This document shows positions 43,583-51,033 of a stretch of DNA of 64,000 nucleotides, one piece after another. The stretch comes from Bacteroidota bacterium (GTDB lineage Bacteria; Bacteroidota; Bacteroidia; Chitinophagales; LD1). The stretch is taken from assembly GCA_018267365.1 (NCBI GenBank), contig JAFDYQ010000010.1, forward strand, positions 1-64,000, given 5' to 3'. The position numbers and the translations under genes were made by a program. Each line of letters opens with the position of its first letter. Position 1 is the first letter of the stretch. The notes below the pieces were generated by a model. The model saw nothing but the letters and a program-made list of their open reading frames with translations. It had not been told where the DNA came from and ran no database searches.

Positions 43583-43619
43583 CTGTCCTTTAGCCCGCTA
43601 GGACCGCTGCAGATATTTG
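43583..43619 (+). promoter_or_regulatory. Late promoter element D (distal tail unit)
   Basis: CTGTCCTTTAGCCCG at 43583 and GATATTTG (43612-43619, one mismatch to TAnnTTTG) begin 29 bases apart. The ATG at 43624 begins 12 bases after the octamer start. It lies only 20 bases from the divergent lipoprotein promoter. Confidence 0.7.
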
Positions 43620-43623
43620 TGGC

Positions 43624-44160
43624 ATGGGTTACAATACACTAACCAAGCCGCTCAACCTGATGCCAGGCCTCAGCAAATTCCTCTTTTGCGAGAAGTCTGC
43701 ATTCAGCACGATAGCGCCGGCCATACCCGGCAGCCAGATCATCGGAGCCGATCATACCTTCCCATCCGGAGAGGGCTGGAAAACGGCCTATATCATCGTA
43801 GACGAGCACACTGGCAAAGCAGCTACTGCCGGCAACAAGGGTAGCCAGACGCTCAAGAATGAGTTCAGCGTATTTCTGCCAGGTATAGACGATGCCACTC
43901 TGAGCTTTGTGAAAAAAGCCCTGAACGATGAGTTTATCACGCTGCACAAGGATGCCGATTGCGATAACCCGCTGTGGCTGCAGCTGGGTGATGAGTGCAA
44001 GGGTGCTACTATGACCTGTGACCTGGAGATCGGTACTACCGCCCCTGATGGCAGAAAGGGGTATATCCTGAAGTTTACGTGGCCAGGTATCATGTACATC
44101 TATACCGGCCAGATCACCTACCAGCCTGTAATGTCTTTATTACTCACATATAACCCATAA
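43624..44160 (+). CDS. Structural protein, paralog 2 (tail-tube-like or decoration)
   Basis: A 178-residue protein closely related to the product at 27340 over its whole length; it has an extra C-terminal stretch after ITYQP. The pair keep the central HTGKAATAGNKGSQTLKNEF block and WPGIMYIY end. The two have separate promoters (this one element D), so they may serve different places in the virion. Function unknown. Confidence 0.6.
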   Translation: MGYNTLTKPLNLMPGLSKFLFCEKSAFSTIAPAIPGSQIIGADHTFPSGEGWKTAYIIVDEHTGKAATAGNKGSQTLKNEFSVFLPGIDDATLSFVKKALNDEFITLHKDADCDNPLWLQLGDECKGATMTCDLEIGTTAPDGRKGYILKFTWPGIMYIYTGQITYQPVMSLLLTYNP

Positions 44161-44162
44161 TC

Positions 44163-45314
44163 ATGGCAAAAAACACGTTTATCGTCAGGCGCGGAGATAT
44201 TACAAAAATTGTGGAGGTAAATGACCTCACCAATGACGAGCTGGCCGCACTCGTCTATGACAATAACTATCAGACCAAAGACATTGACGAGGAGGTCGAT
44301 GGCTTCAGGATACTGATCACCGCACCTGGCGAGAAATTGACCTACTTTCCTAAGGGCCTCGCTTTGCAGTCTGAGAACCTCATTTTTTATCTCTCAATCA
44401 ATCCCGACATGGCAAGCATCTCAGCGCGTCTGCGCATCGCATCCGGCTCTGGCTCCGGCAACTACAAACTACAAGCCCGTGGCAACAACCTTGGTGCTGC
44501 ATGGACTGATCTGGCCACCATCAACGCTGCTGGCACCACTGGCGAGTTTGACCTGGCTACTGTAGATATCGATACGGCTAACCTGCAGCACGGCAAGACT
44601 TATGCTTTCCGCGTGAAGGATAGCGGTACCGGCTTTGAATGCCAGCAGCAGCTATTTACTATACCCGCTGCACCAAATGCTACTATAGAGGCAGTCTTTG
44701 CGGGTACAGGCCTCGTTGATATCGTAGATAATGGCGGTGGTGCATTAGATATCAACTTTGCTATAAATCCGGATAATATCAATCTGCCGGCCGGTGTCGG
44801 TATAGCAGGGTATGACCGTAAAGTATCATTCTGGCACTTACTCGCGCAAAACCCTATAGATGACACTGCCGGGCTGACTGTAGACTCGAACGTCTCAGTT
44901 AGTGGCAACTTCGACGGCGTTTATGTCATCACGCAGCAATTTAATATGAGCAATGGCAAAGTATTCCAGCTGGCCAGAGTGATAGGCATAGATGGCACGG
45001 GTGCTATCATCCGGGACATTCAGATGAATGGCTGCGAGATCACCAATATATCCGGCCTGGATATGGACATCAATGTACAGATGGTACAGATGGGTGGCTT
45101 AGAACCGGTGAATATACTGGCTGCAGGTGCCACACTGCCTGAAGGTGGAGTACTGATCGGTGATGAAGTAGATCCAAATACTACAGTACCTGTCACGGTA
45201 CCAGCCGGCACAGAGATCATCGCTGTAGCGCCTGATGCTATGAATGAAAGCTTCATTATCTCTCACTTTGATCACGACTTCTTCCCTTACTTCAGCGTGG
45301 CCACTACAGCCTAA
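44163..45314 (+). CDS. Distal tail or fibre protein, putative
   Basis: A 383-residue beta-rich protein without signal sequence. It begins KNTFIVRRGDITKIVEV and has an Ig/fibronectin-like section (YKLQARGNNLGAAWTDLATI, then TYAFRVKDSGTGFECQ), followed by Gly/Asp-rich strands. This composition is common in phage tail fibres and receptor-binding proteins. It is two bases behind the paralog 2 gene and shares its unit. Confidence 0.55.
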   Translation: MAKNTFIVRRGDITKIVEVNDLTNDELAALVYDNNYQTKDIDEEVDGFRILITAPGEKLTYFPKGLALQSENLIFYLSINPDMASISARLRIASGSGSGNYKLQARGNNLGAAWTDLATINAAGTTGEFDLATVDIDTANLQHGKTYAFRVKDSGTGFECQQQLFTIPAAPNATIEAVFAGTGLVDIVDNGGGALDINFAINPDNINLPAGVGIAGYDRKVSFWHLLAQNPIDDTAGLTVDSNVSVSGNFDGVYVITQQFNMSNGKVFQLARVIGIDGTGAIIRDIQMNGCEITNISGLDMDINVQMVQMGGLEPVNILAAGATLPEGGVLIGDEVDPNTTVPVTVPAGTEIIAVAPDAMNESFIISHFDHDFFPYFSVATTA

Positions 45315-45322
45315 AGCAAGGG

Positions 45323-45661
45323 ATGAACTCAAAAAGTCTTATGCGTCCATTTATATACATCATCGCACTCAGCAGCATGCTGCTGAGTGCATGCGTTGCC
45401 AATGCTGCGCCACCCGACCCGGGCGGCACAGGGGCACCGAAAAAGGAGAGAAGGGTATATATCATCCATGCGGCAGATCTGCCTCAGGAGCTGCAGCTGC
45501 GCTCCTATACGCCGATCTATGAGCTGACCTGCTTTGGCATGGCTGCTGAAGCTCCGGAGCTGCCGGTGGTAGAATATGGCTATGTCGCGATGATACTGCC
45601 ATTGTATGAATCTCCATATGTAGAGAGGCCTCAGGCATTCTATGCCAGGTCTACCTGCTAA
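45323..45661 (+). CDS. Small putative lipoprotein ending the distal tail unit
   Basis: 112 residues with a signal ending LLSAC (Cys24) followed by a Pro/Gly-rich linker (PPDPGGTGAPKKERR) and a short C-terminal domain. It may be a second lysogenic-conversion or lysis factor. A 26-base perfect palindrome lies within its signal-peptide codons. A strong terminator follows. Confidence 0.55.
   Translation: MNSKSLMRPFIYIIALSSMLLSACVANAAPPDPGGTGAPKKERRVYIIHAADLPQELQLRSYTPIYELTCFGMAAEAPELPVVEYGYVAMILPLYESPYVERPQAFYARSTC
45365..45390. repeat. 26-bp perfect palindrome
   Basis: Half site GCACTCAGCAGCA reads on directly into its exact complement (centre between 45377 and 45378). It starts 42 bases after the ATG of the small lipoprotein gene; in RNA it would be a very stable hairpin near the start of translation. 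Confidence 0.85.
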
Positions 45662-45691
45662 CGACAAGATTTTCTTGTTTTGTTTGCCCAG

Positions 45692-45722
45692 GCCGCTGCG
45701 TCTCTGATGCAGCGGCTTTTTT
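45692..45722 (+). terminator. Terminator at the convergence of tail and terminase units
   Basis: GCCGCTGC (45692-45699) pairs with GCAGCGGC (45709-45716) and is followed by six Ts. It ends the rightward tail transcript and reaches the terL stop. Confidence 0.88.
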
Positions 45723-47325
45723 ATGCGATGGCGTTCTCGCTCCAGTGGATAATGCTGCTGAGCTTGTTGAAATACTTCGCGTAGATGATGATATCTATCG
45801 CATCTGAAAGGTGTGTGGCTTCCCGCTGATCACCTTTGCGCTTCTCACTGCCCTTATCCTTTTCAAAGCCGCTTTTCAGACCTTGTTTCAATGGAGCCTT
45901 GAGCATAGATATCCAGGTATACTCGCAGTTATCACGATTCATCTTGAAACGTGGATAGCGCGGATCCTCTTCTGACAATATTTTTTGCCACAGGAGGTGT
46001 TTGTCATGGTAGTGCGGGTTGGTGCTGATATTGTCCTTCAGATCAACTTTCCATCCAAGCTCTCTGAGGTTGCGGACAAACTCCTGCGCGTAGGTCTCTT
46101 TGCTATCCGGACGGGAGTTATTCCCGTAGGGATCATAGTACATGGTCACGCTTTTGTCCGGTCGCGTAGCGTAATAGGCATTAAATTTCACTGCCAGTGC
46201 ATGCATGGTCTCAGCATCATTGGTATAGAACTCATTGATGCATTTGAACATGTTTCCGCTCTCCTGGCAAACGACCATGGTATTGATACTACCACCCCAG
46301 TCTACTGATATCTCTAGTGGCAGCTCATGCCTGTAGTCTGTATCCCACTCGCAGTCCCGTTTTTCTATTTTCTCAAAGTCGAACCGAGCGTTGTCAACTT
46401 TCCCATAGTCCGTAGCGAAGTAGCCATGGCGGTCCTGATCCAGGAGAGGATAGAAGCCTCCCTCGATCTTCAGTACATCATCATTTAGGATAGACATACG
46501 AAACTCTAACGGTGTCATGCTTCGCTTCATCTGCCTGAAGTATGTGACACCCAGGTTAGTCAGATTTTCAAGACTGGAGGCCTCGAAAACAGATACGCAG
46601 CGCTTTCGCAGCTCTGGTAGCAAGCGTTGTAGACGCTTGATGGTCTCGGGATTGCCACCGGTGGCCAGAAGCTCGTTTAGCTCCAGCTGTAAGCGGATTA
46701 TTGCATCTGTCCGTTCCTTATTGGCCAGCAGACGCTTTTTTAAGACCCATTCTGCCCCTTTCTTAGTGAAATACTTATCTGTGACGCCTACGACGCTGTG
46801 ATGCTCCGGCAAATGGCCGAAATAACGCAAATTGCCACGGTTCGTCTTCAGGGTCTCATTGAACTGGTCCTCCGGTATCAGCTTAAACTCGTCAGTGGTA
46901 ACACCGTCGCACTCTGTACCGTTGTTAGTAACCTTCCGGTCCATGCTGGTGATCCTGAGAGATGCGCCGGTGTACCAGTGGATCATAAAGTCCCTTGCAG
47001 ACCTCTCCGGAGCCAAGTAAGGATCCTGCCATCCATTTTTCTTAGGGATATCACTCTTACCAATCACAAAGTGCTTATCCCGCTTGTATCCCATCTCTTC
47101 CCAGGATTTCACCAATGGCGGTATCAGATCGGTGAGCATTTTCCGGTAGTTGGGCCCAAGTAGCATACGGGAGCATCTAGGCATGGAGTGCATGTTCCTG
47201 GCTTCGTATGCTGCAAGTATTTTTGTCTTGCCAAAGCCACGACCGCAGAACAGATACATCTCGTTGGCATCTGCGAGCTGAAAGCTCATCTGCGTCTTGT
47301 TTAGCCTAAACTCATTTACCTTCAT
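45721..47325 (-). CDS. terL: Terminase large subunit
   Basis: The packaging motor and nuclease, 534 residues. The ATPase half has Walker A GRGFGKT at 28-34 and Walker B ending in DE (145-146, GVTTDEF). The RNase H-like nuclease half shows ISVDWGG and YYDPYGNN, and ends with the acidic helix HLSDAIDIIIYA. All catalytic acids look intact. It is on the minus strand, convergent with the tail genes and far from the portal, unlike the usual terS-terL-portal order. The gene is third in a leftward unit under late element E. Confidence 0.9.
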   Translation of the reverse strand: MKVNEFRLNKTQMSFQLADANEMYLFCGRGFGKTKILAAYEARNMHSMPRCSRMLLGPNYRKMLTDLIPPLVKSWEEMGYKRDKHFVIGKSDIPKKNGWQDPYLAPERSARDFMIHWYTGASLRITSMDRKVTNNGTECDGVTTDEFKLIPEDQFNETLKTNRGNLRYFGHLPEHHSVVGVTDKYFTKKGAEWVLKKRLLANKERTDAIIRLQLELNELLATGGNPETIKRLQRLLPELRKRCVSVFEASSLENLTNLGVTYFRQMKRSMTPLEFRMSILNDDVLKIEGGFYPLLDQDRHGYFATDYGKVDNARFDFEKIEKRDCEWDTDYRHELPLEISVDWGGSINTMVVCQESGNMFKCINEFYTNDAETMHALAVKFNAYYATRPDKSVTMYYDPYGNNSRPDSKETYAQEFVRNLRELGWKVDLKDNISTNPHYHDKHLLWQKILSEEDPRYPRFKMNRDNCEYTWISMLKAPLKQGLKSGFEKDKGSEKRKGDQREATHLSDAIDIIIYAKYFNKLSSIIHWSENAIA

Positions 47326-47899
47326 CTGCCTTGATCTCTATTACACCCTCATTTACCTTTTCATCCCGCAGCTGACGCTCCAATTTGGAAATCATCTCAT
47401 CCAGCGGTACCACTTGGCCGTTATCGAGGTGGTACTCATTTTTCTGGATCATCCAGATATTTTGAATCTGCCCTTTCATTTCCTCAGTGCTTATACCGAG
47501 TGCATCCGGCCTGTCGAGCCTGTATAGCTTCATCCATAGCTCTAGTAGTTTCGGCACCGGGCGCATGTCTCCCAGCATATAGCAGGTGTTCAGCGCCTTG
47601 CCTATCTGAGCCTTTATGATAGACCTCTCAAAGCCACGGTCTATTTTATCCAGCTGCCCATAGATGTACTTTGTATCCCGAACGTAGCTGGCAATAGTAC
47701 CTTTCTTAAGTTCCGGATATGTGCGTATGACCATTCGCTCGATCTCGGCCAATGGCTTAAAGGGGTATTCCAACAATAGAGAGGCAATCAGTGTGCAGGC
47801 ATTGGCCTTACGCTCGAGGTGTGGAGGTAGATCCATGGTCTCCAGTGGCGACGCGATATAAGCGGCTATTTTGTCCAGATCGTTTGCTAGTTCACTCAT
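47312..47899 (-). CDS. Protein upstream of terL, candidate small terminase
   Basis: A 195-residue helical protein overlapping the terL start by 14 bases. Its middle (PLAEIERMVIRTYPELKKGTIASYVRDTKYIYG) can be read as a DNA-binding helical unit, followed by a long helix and an acidic tail (EGVIEIKADEGK). Position and size fit a small terminase that recognises the packaging site. A second candidate is the 93-residue gene at 51034, so assignment is open. Confidence 0.5.
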   Translation of the reverse strand: MSELANDLDKIAAYIASPLETMDLPPHLERKANACTLIASLLLEYPFKPLAEIERMVIRTYPELKKGTIASYVRDTKYIYGQLDKIDRGFERSIIKAQIGKALNTCYMLGDMRPVPKLLELWMKLYRLDRPDALGISTEEMKGQIQNIWMIQKNEYHLDNGQVVPLDEMISKLERQLRDEKVNEGVIEIKADEGK

Positions 47900-48555
47900 T
47901 CTTCCAGTTTTTTAATTGCAGCCTCTTTTTCTTTGATCTGAGCCAGTTTCTTTGTCTTGCGGCCTTCCCATTTACTTTTCTCTATTCCATCCTTAACGGC
48001 CTGTATGCGTTCTTCTATGGCCGCTAATTCATTACGGTTGTGGCACAGATTACTCCTGAGCGTGGTGAGGCGCCGGTGCTCATTGGCCGGGAGCTGTGGA
48101 GCCCTGGTCACTTTCTTCTTCCTGGACACAGGTGCTATATCGAGGATCTTACCTGTTTGCTCATAGTGGTCACGCTGCTGCCAGTAGGTAGCACACTGTG
48201 CCTCTAGGGATATGATGCGTGTGGCCAGCTTCTTTCTTTCTTTATCGCCTCTGACTGTAGATAGTCTGGCATGGCACATACTCATCTCACTGAACAATGG
48301 ATGCCACTTGGCGTCTAGCTCTCTGAGATATGTATTGTTACGCGCGTGTGCGTGTGCAGGTGTAGCAGGTGGGAGAGAAGCAGCCTTCTCTGCCAGTGTG
48401 GCCTTTAGCTTACGCATGGCTGACTCTAGCTTCTCCGGGTCATGGTGGTTGGTCAGTAGTGTGACGAGAGACTGATAGCCTCCATGTACCTCGTAGAGGT
48501 GTATGCCTCGGTAGTAGTCCTTGGGGTCGTTAAGCCAGTCGATCAGTTCCTTCAT
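47896..48555 (-). CDS. Coiled-coil protein, first gene of the terminase unit
   Basis: 219 residues, rich in charged helices (TLAEKAASLPPATPAHAHARN, then KTKKLAQIKEKEAAIKKL at the end), with no known motif. It overlaps the next gene by four bases. The ATG lies within a 12-bp palindrome (TTACAATTGTAA) and behind late element E. It may be a packaging adaptor or DNA-binding factor. Confidence 0.5.
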   Translation of the reverse strand: MKELIDWLNDPKDYYRGIHLYEVHGGYQSLVTLLTNHHDPEKLESAMRKLKATLAEKAASLPPATPAHAHARNNTYLRELDAKWHPLFSEMSMCHARLSTVRGDKERKKLATRIISLEAQCATYWQQRDHYEQTGKILDIAPVSRKKKVTRAPQLPANEHRRLTTLRSNLCHNRNELAAIEERIQAVKDGIEKSKWEGRKTKKLAQIKEKEAAIKKLEE

Positions 48556-48919
48556 TACAATTGTAAAGTTCAGTTAGATCTACTGCTGGATAAAGGACAG
48601 GGAGTTGCCTGCGGCCGGGCTGTACGCGGTGCATGGCACACTGCTACCATCCCTAACTCAATACACCCAGCGGACAGAGGCTTACTACGTAGCCACTGCC
48701 CGCGCCCCCAATACAGGTAGGACTAGCACATAGCCTTCATTCCTTCGCACCCGTGTACCACTGGGTCGCTCAGTCATTCGCTACATGCTATCCCTACCCA
48801 TAAGCGGAATCTGTCACGCTATAGGCAGCGGTGGCAGGCGCACCATAGGCGCGGAGCGCCGCCCACCCGACTAGACACTGTATCATATTTCGGTCGTTTT
48901 TTGCTTTTTACAATTGTAA
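48555..48919. repeat. Pair of TTACAATTGTAA palindromes
   Basis: Two identical 12-bp perfect palindromes at 48555-48566 and 48908-48919 flank a GC-rich stretch. The first covers the start codon of the leftward terminase unit and touches its promoter octamer. The second precedes the rightward promoter at 49035. They look like operator sites. Confidence 0.6.
48564..48600 (-). promoter_or_regulatory. Late promoter element E (terminase unit, leftward)
   Basis: On the minus strand CTGTCCTTTATCC starts at 48600, and GAACTTTA (48571-48564) begins exactly 29 bases later. The ATG at 48555 begins 16 bases after the octamer start. This is the only copy in leftward direction and puts packaging genes into the same regulon as head, lysis and tail. 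Confidence 0.65.
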
Positions 48920-49034
48920 AAATTACAGGCGCAAGCCTCCATGCACAGTGTTTTAAAGCCATGTTTTCGGAACGGAAACATGGCTAATCCAGTGGAATTT
49001 AACATTTTACATATAAATTTTCTGAGGCTCAAAC

Positions 49035-49065
49035 TTGGCAAAAACCTAGATTTTGCTTAACTTTA
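49035..49065 (+). promoter_or_regulatory. Promoter of the ArdC-like/methylase unit
   Basis: TTGG (49035-49038), a 19-base spacer and TAACTTTA (49058-49065, one mismatch) make a Bacteroidota-type promoter. The leader to ATG 49147 is about 75 bases. Confidence 0.55.
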
Positions 49066-49146
49066 CAGTAGCTAAGAAATTAGCAATCAGTCATTTATTT
49101 AATACAAAAAGCGGAGAGCCACCGCCCTAAAAACAGGCAAAGCAAC

Positions 49147-49578
49147 ATGAAGGACACTTCAAAAAACGGTAGCAATGGTGCCGCTACCCTGAACGCAAAA
49201 GGCAGCCAGACATTTACAACGGCTATCACTAAGCCTGAGACCAAAGCGGAAACCCCAACCGAAGAGACCAGACGGGAAGAGACCCCGACCATCCAGACCC
49301 CGCCGCCAGTGGCCACGCTGGAAAGCCAGCGAGCAAAGGCGGAGAAGTTGCAAGTACTTTTTGAAAGGGAAGAAAAGCTGAACAGCACCCGCCGCGAACT
49401 GGAACGCTTCAAACTGGCCACCGATGATGGTACCAACCAACTAGAGCTGAAAGACGGTAAAGGGGCCACTTTCCGCACCTCTAACCCCGTGCTGATAAAG
49501 GTCGTCATGGATGATATAATGACCTCCCTGAAGGCCAAGCAGGAGCAATTAACAGGCGAAATTATTGCCATAGGCTAA
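49147..49578 (+). CDS. Mobile-element accessory protein, unknown
   Basis: 143 residues: a disordered Thr/Pro/Glu-rich N-terminus (about 1-60), a coiled coil (ESQRAKAEKLQVLFEREEKLN) and a compact C-terminal part (VLIKVVMDDIMTSLKAKQEQL). Genes like this accompany ArdC-like and N6-methylase genes on Bacteroidota plasmids and conjugative elements, so this part of the prophage may derive from such an element. No function is known. Confidence 0.6.
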   Translation: MKDTSKNGSNGAATLNAKGSQTFTTAITKPETKAETPTEETRREETPTIQTPPPVATLESQRAKAEKLQVLFEREEKLNSTRRELERFKLATDDGTNQLELKDGKGATFRTSNPVLIKVVMDDIMTSLKAKQEQLTGEIIAIG

Positions 49579-49589
49579 CCCATCTGATC

Positions 49590-49615
49590 GGGGGCGTATT
49601 CCGCGCCCCCCATTT
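49590..49615 (+). terminator. Weak terminator or stem-loop after 49578
   Basis: GGGGGCG (49590-49596) pairs with CGCCCCC (49604-49610) and is followed by CATTTT. The T run is short, so read-through to the ArdC-like gene is probable. Confidence 0.55.
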
Positions 49616-49639
49616 TCCTAAACATTAAATTTTATTGCA

Positions 49640-49990
49640 ATGTCACAGAATCCGAGAAGGGATGAACTGCGGGCTATTTGCCGCGCATTACCGCCGCGTG
49701 GGGAAGGGGAGACCGTCAATGAACAGTTAGCCGCTCATTACGCAGAACAGGGCTATAAAGTCCTGAAATCATACAAACAATGGCAGGAAGAAGGCCGACA
49801 GGTCAAGAAAGGAGAAACCGCCCTATTGCTGTGGGGCAAGCCGAACCAGCACAAGGAGAAACAGACCGCAGACGGTCAGACCGTACAGGTGCCCACCTTG
49901 CAGCAGGACGACGATACAAAGTTTTTTCCCCTTGCCTATGTATTTGATATTACCCAAACTAAACCCGCCACTGATGGAACTGATAATTGA
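49640..49990 (+). CDS. ArdC N-terminal-like ssDNA-binding protein
   Basis: 116 residues matching the N-terminal ArdC-type domain: the sequence AEQGYKVLKSYKQWQEEGRQV, then KGETALLLWG and FFPLAYVFDITQT, is the typical order. ArdC proteins bind single-stranded DNA and protect incoming DNA from restriction. The usual C-terminal metallopeptidase half is missing, as in many short forms. Its end overlaps the next start by 17 bases. Confidence 0.78.
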   Translation: MSQNPRRDELRAICRALPPRGEGETVNEQLAAHYAEQGYKVLKSYKQWQEEGRQVKKGETALLLWGKPNQHKEKQTADGQTVQVPTLQQDDDTKFFPLAYVFDITQTKPATDGTDN

Positions 49991-50201
49991 ACCCGCGCAA
50001 TTCCTGATAGATGCCCTCCAGGAGAAGACACTGGATGAATTATTATCTATCATTCAGCAGTCTGCGCACTGCGATAAAATCAGCACTATATCTATTCACA
50101 TGGTCGCGCTCGATATACTAGCTAGGCAGTATCCATACGCCTATGAAAAGTTTGAGCAGACTCTAAATTTTCCATATGGAGTACCTGCCGAATTGGATTA
50201 A
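49974..50201 (+). CDS. Small protein between ArdC-like and methylase genes
   Basis: 75 residues from ATG 49974 with a helical acidic sequence (MELIIEPAQFLIDALQEKTLDE in pieces). No motif was recognised. It overlaps the ArdC-like gene by 17 bases and the methylase by 26, so the three are translationally coupled. Confidence 0.5.
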   Translation: MELIIEPAQFLIDALQEKTLDELLSIIQQSAHCDKISTISIHMVALDILARQYPYAYEKFEQTLNFPYGVPAELD

Positions 50202-50928
50202 GCCATTTGACAAGATATTTACTCAACTAACCTATAGATGGGATCACCTGCAGATTTTCGAGGACTTTCTATCTATTGCCGTGTCAAACTTTCAGTTAGT
50301 CCCAACCGAGGGACTGGCTGAAAGGATGCGCAGCACCTACAACGAGAAGGAGCTACAGTTATTCGCGGAGCTGTTCCGCTGCTGGGTCATGACCATGCAC
50401 AATGAAATTAAATCCGAGGAGTGGAAGTACTTGGATATACTAGGGGAGTATTACCAATATCTCAGCGGCAAGTACCACAAAGGGAAGCTAGGACAGTTTT
50501 TCACGCCTCAGCCTATGGTCGATATGCTTACAGAAATGACCATAGAGGAGCCAACTGATGAGATACAGACCGTGAGCGACCCGACCGCAGGCAGTGGCCG
50601 TATGTTGCTATCCGCGCACATGAAATTGAAAGGTAAAATGTTGGCCTTCGCAGAGGATATAGATGGTATGTGTTGCAAGATTTGCGCGCTCAATTTCCTG
50701 ATCCACGGAGTAGAGGGAGAGGTAATACAACACGACAGCCTCAGAATGAGCGATATTATACAAGGCTGGCACGTCAACCCGATGCGTAAGTATGGAGCTT
50801 TTTACATTCAACCCATCACACAAGAGGAAAGCGTTATAATGCGCCACAAGGCAGGCGAACAGCCGAAGGCTGTACAACCTCAACTGTTCGACAAACCGCC
50901 CGCAGAGGAGCACGTAGTTTATTTTTAG
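50176..50928 (+). CDS. N6-adenine methylase-like protein lacking NPPY
   Basis: A 250-residue protein of the HsdM/N6-MTase fold. It has GQFFTPQPMVDMLTEM, which marks the family, the SAM-binding DPTAGSGRML, and a later acidic AFAEDIDGMCC. The catalytic motif IV (N/D-PP-Y/F) expected after HDSLRMSDI is absent, where the sequence is WHVNPMRKYG. So it may bind SAM and DNA but not methylate, or have shifted chemistry. Short methylases of this type occur beside ArdC genes on mobile elements. Confidence 0.75.
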   Translation: MEYLPNWIKPFDKIFTQLTYRWDHLQIFEDFLSIAVSNFQLVPTEGLAERMRSTYNEKELQLFAELFRCWVMTMHNEIKSEEWKYLDILGEYYQYLSGKYHKGKLGQFFTPQPMVDMLTEMTIEEPTDEIQTVSDPTAGSGRMLLSAHMKLKGKMLAFAEDIDGMCCKICALNFLIHGVEGEVIQHDSLRMSDIIQGWHVNPMRKYGAFYIQPITQEESVIMRHKAGEQPKAVQPQLFDKPPAEEHVVYF

Positions 50929-50937
50929 GATAGGTTT

Positions 50938-51002
50938 TGCCTCGCATCCCTGCGGGGCATTCCTATGCCCGCGAAAACTTTTTGTCTGCTCCAAAAAGTT
51001 TT
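50938..51002. terminator. Double hairpin between convergent units
   Basis: First stem TGCCTCGCA with TGCGGGGCA (50938-50959, loop TCCC), second stem AAAACTTTTT with AAAAAGTTTT (50974-51002). They lie between the rightward methylase unit and the leftward integrase-PLD-HTH unit. Confidence 0.65.
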
Positions 51003-51033
51003 ATCAAAAAGGAGCTTGGGGAAGAGAGGCGCA

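Larger units (their letters stand above)
48556..49146. other. 591-bp noncoding region beside the terminase unit; candidate pac/cos site
   Basis: No credible gene is present. The right part has a 12-bp stem with loop GGAAC (AGCCATGTTTTC, 48957-48968, with 48974-48985) and the rightward promoter at 49035. The middle is GC-rich and holds a small hairpin (48848-48860). The left part carries element E. As packaging sites usually lie beside terminase genes, this is the best place for cos or pac, but no cut site can be read directly. Confidence 0.5.

Noticed and set aside
48484-48720. 78-codon open frame in the noncoding region, plus strand
   Set aside because: Starts inside the 47896 gene, has poor composition and crosses the late element E and a palindrome; not a credible gene.
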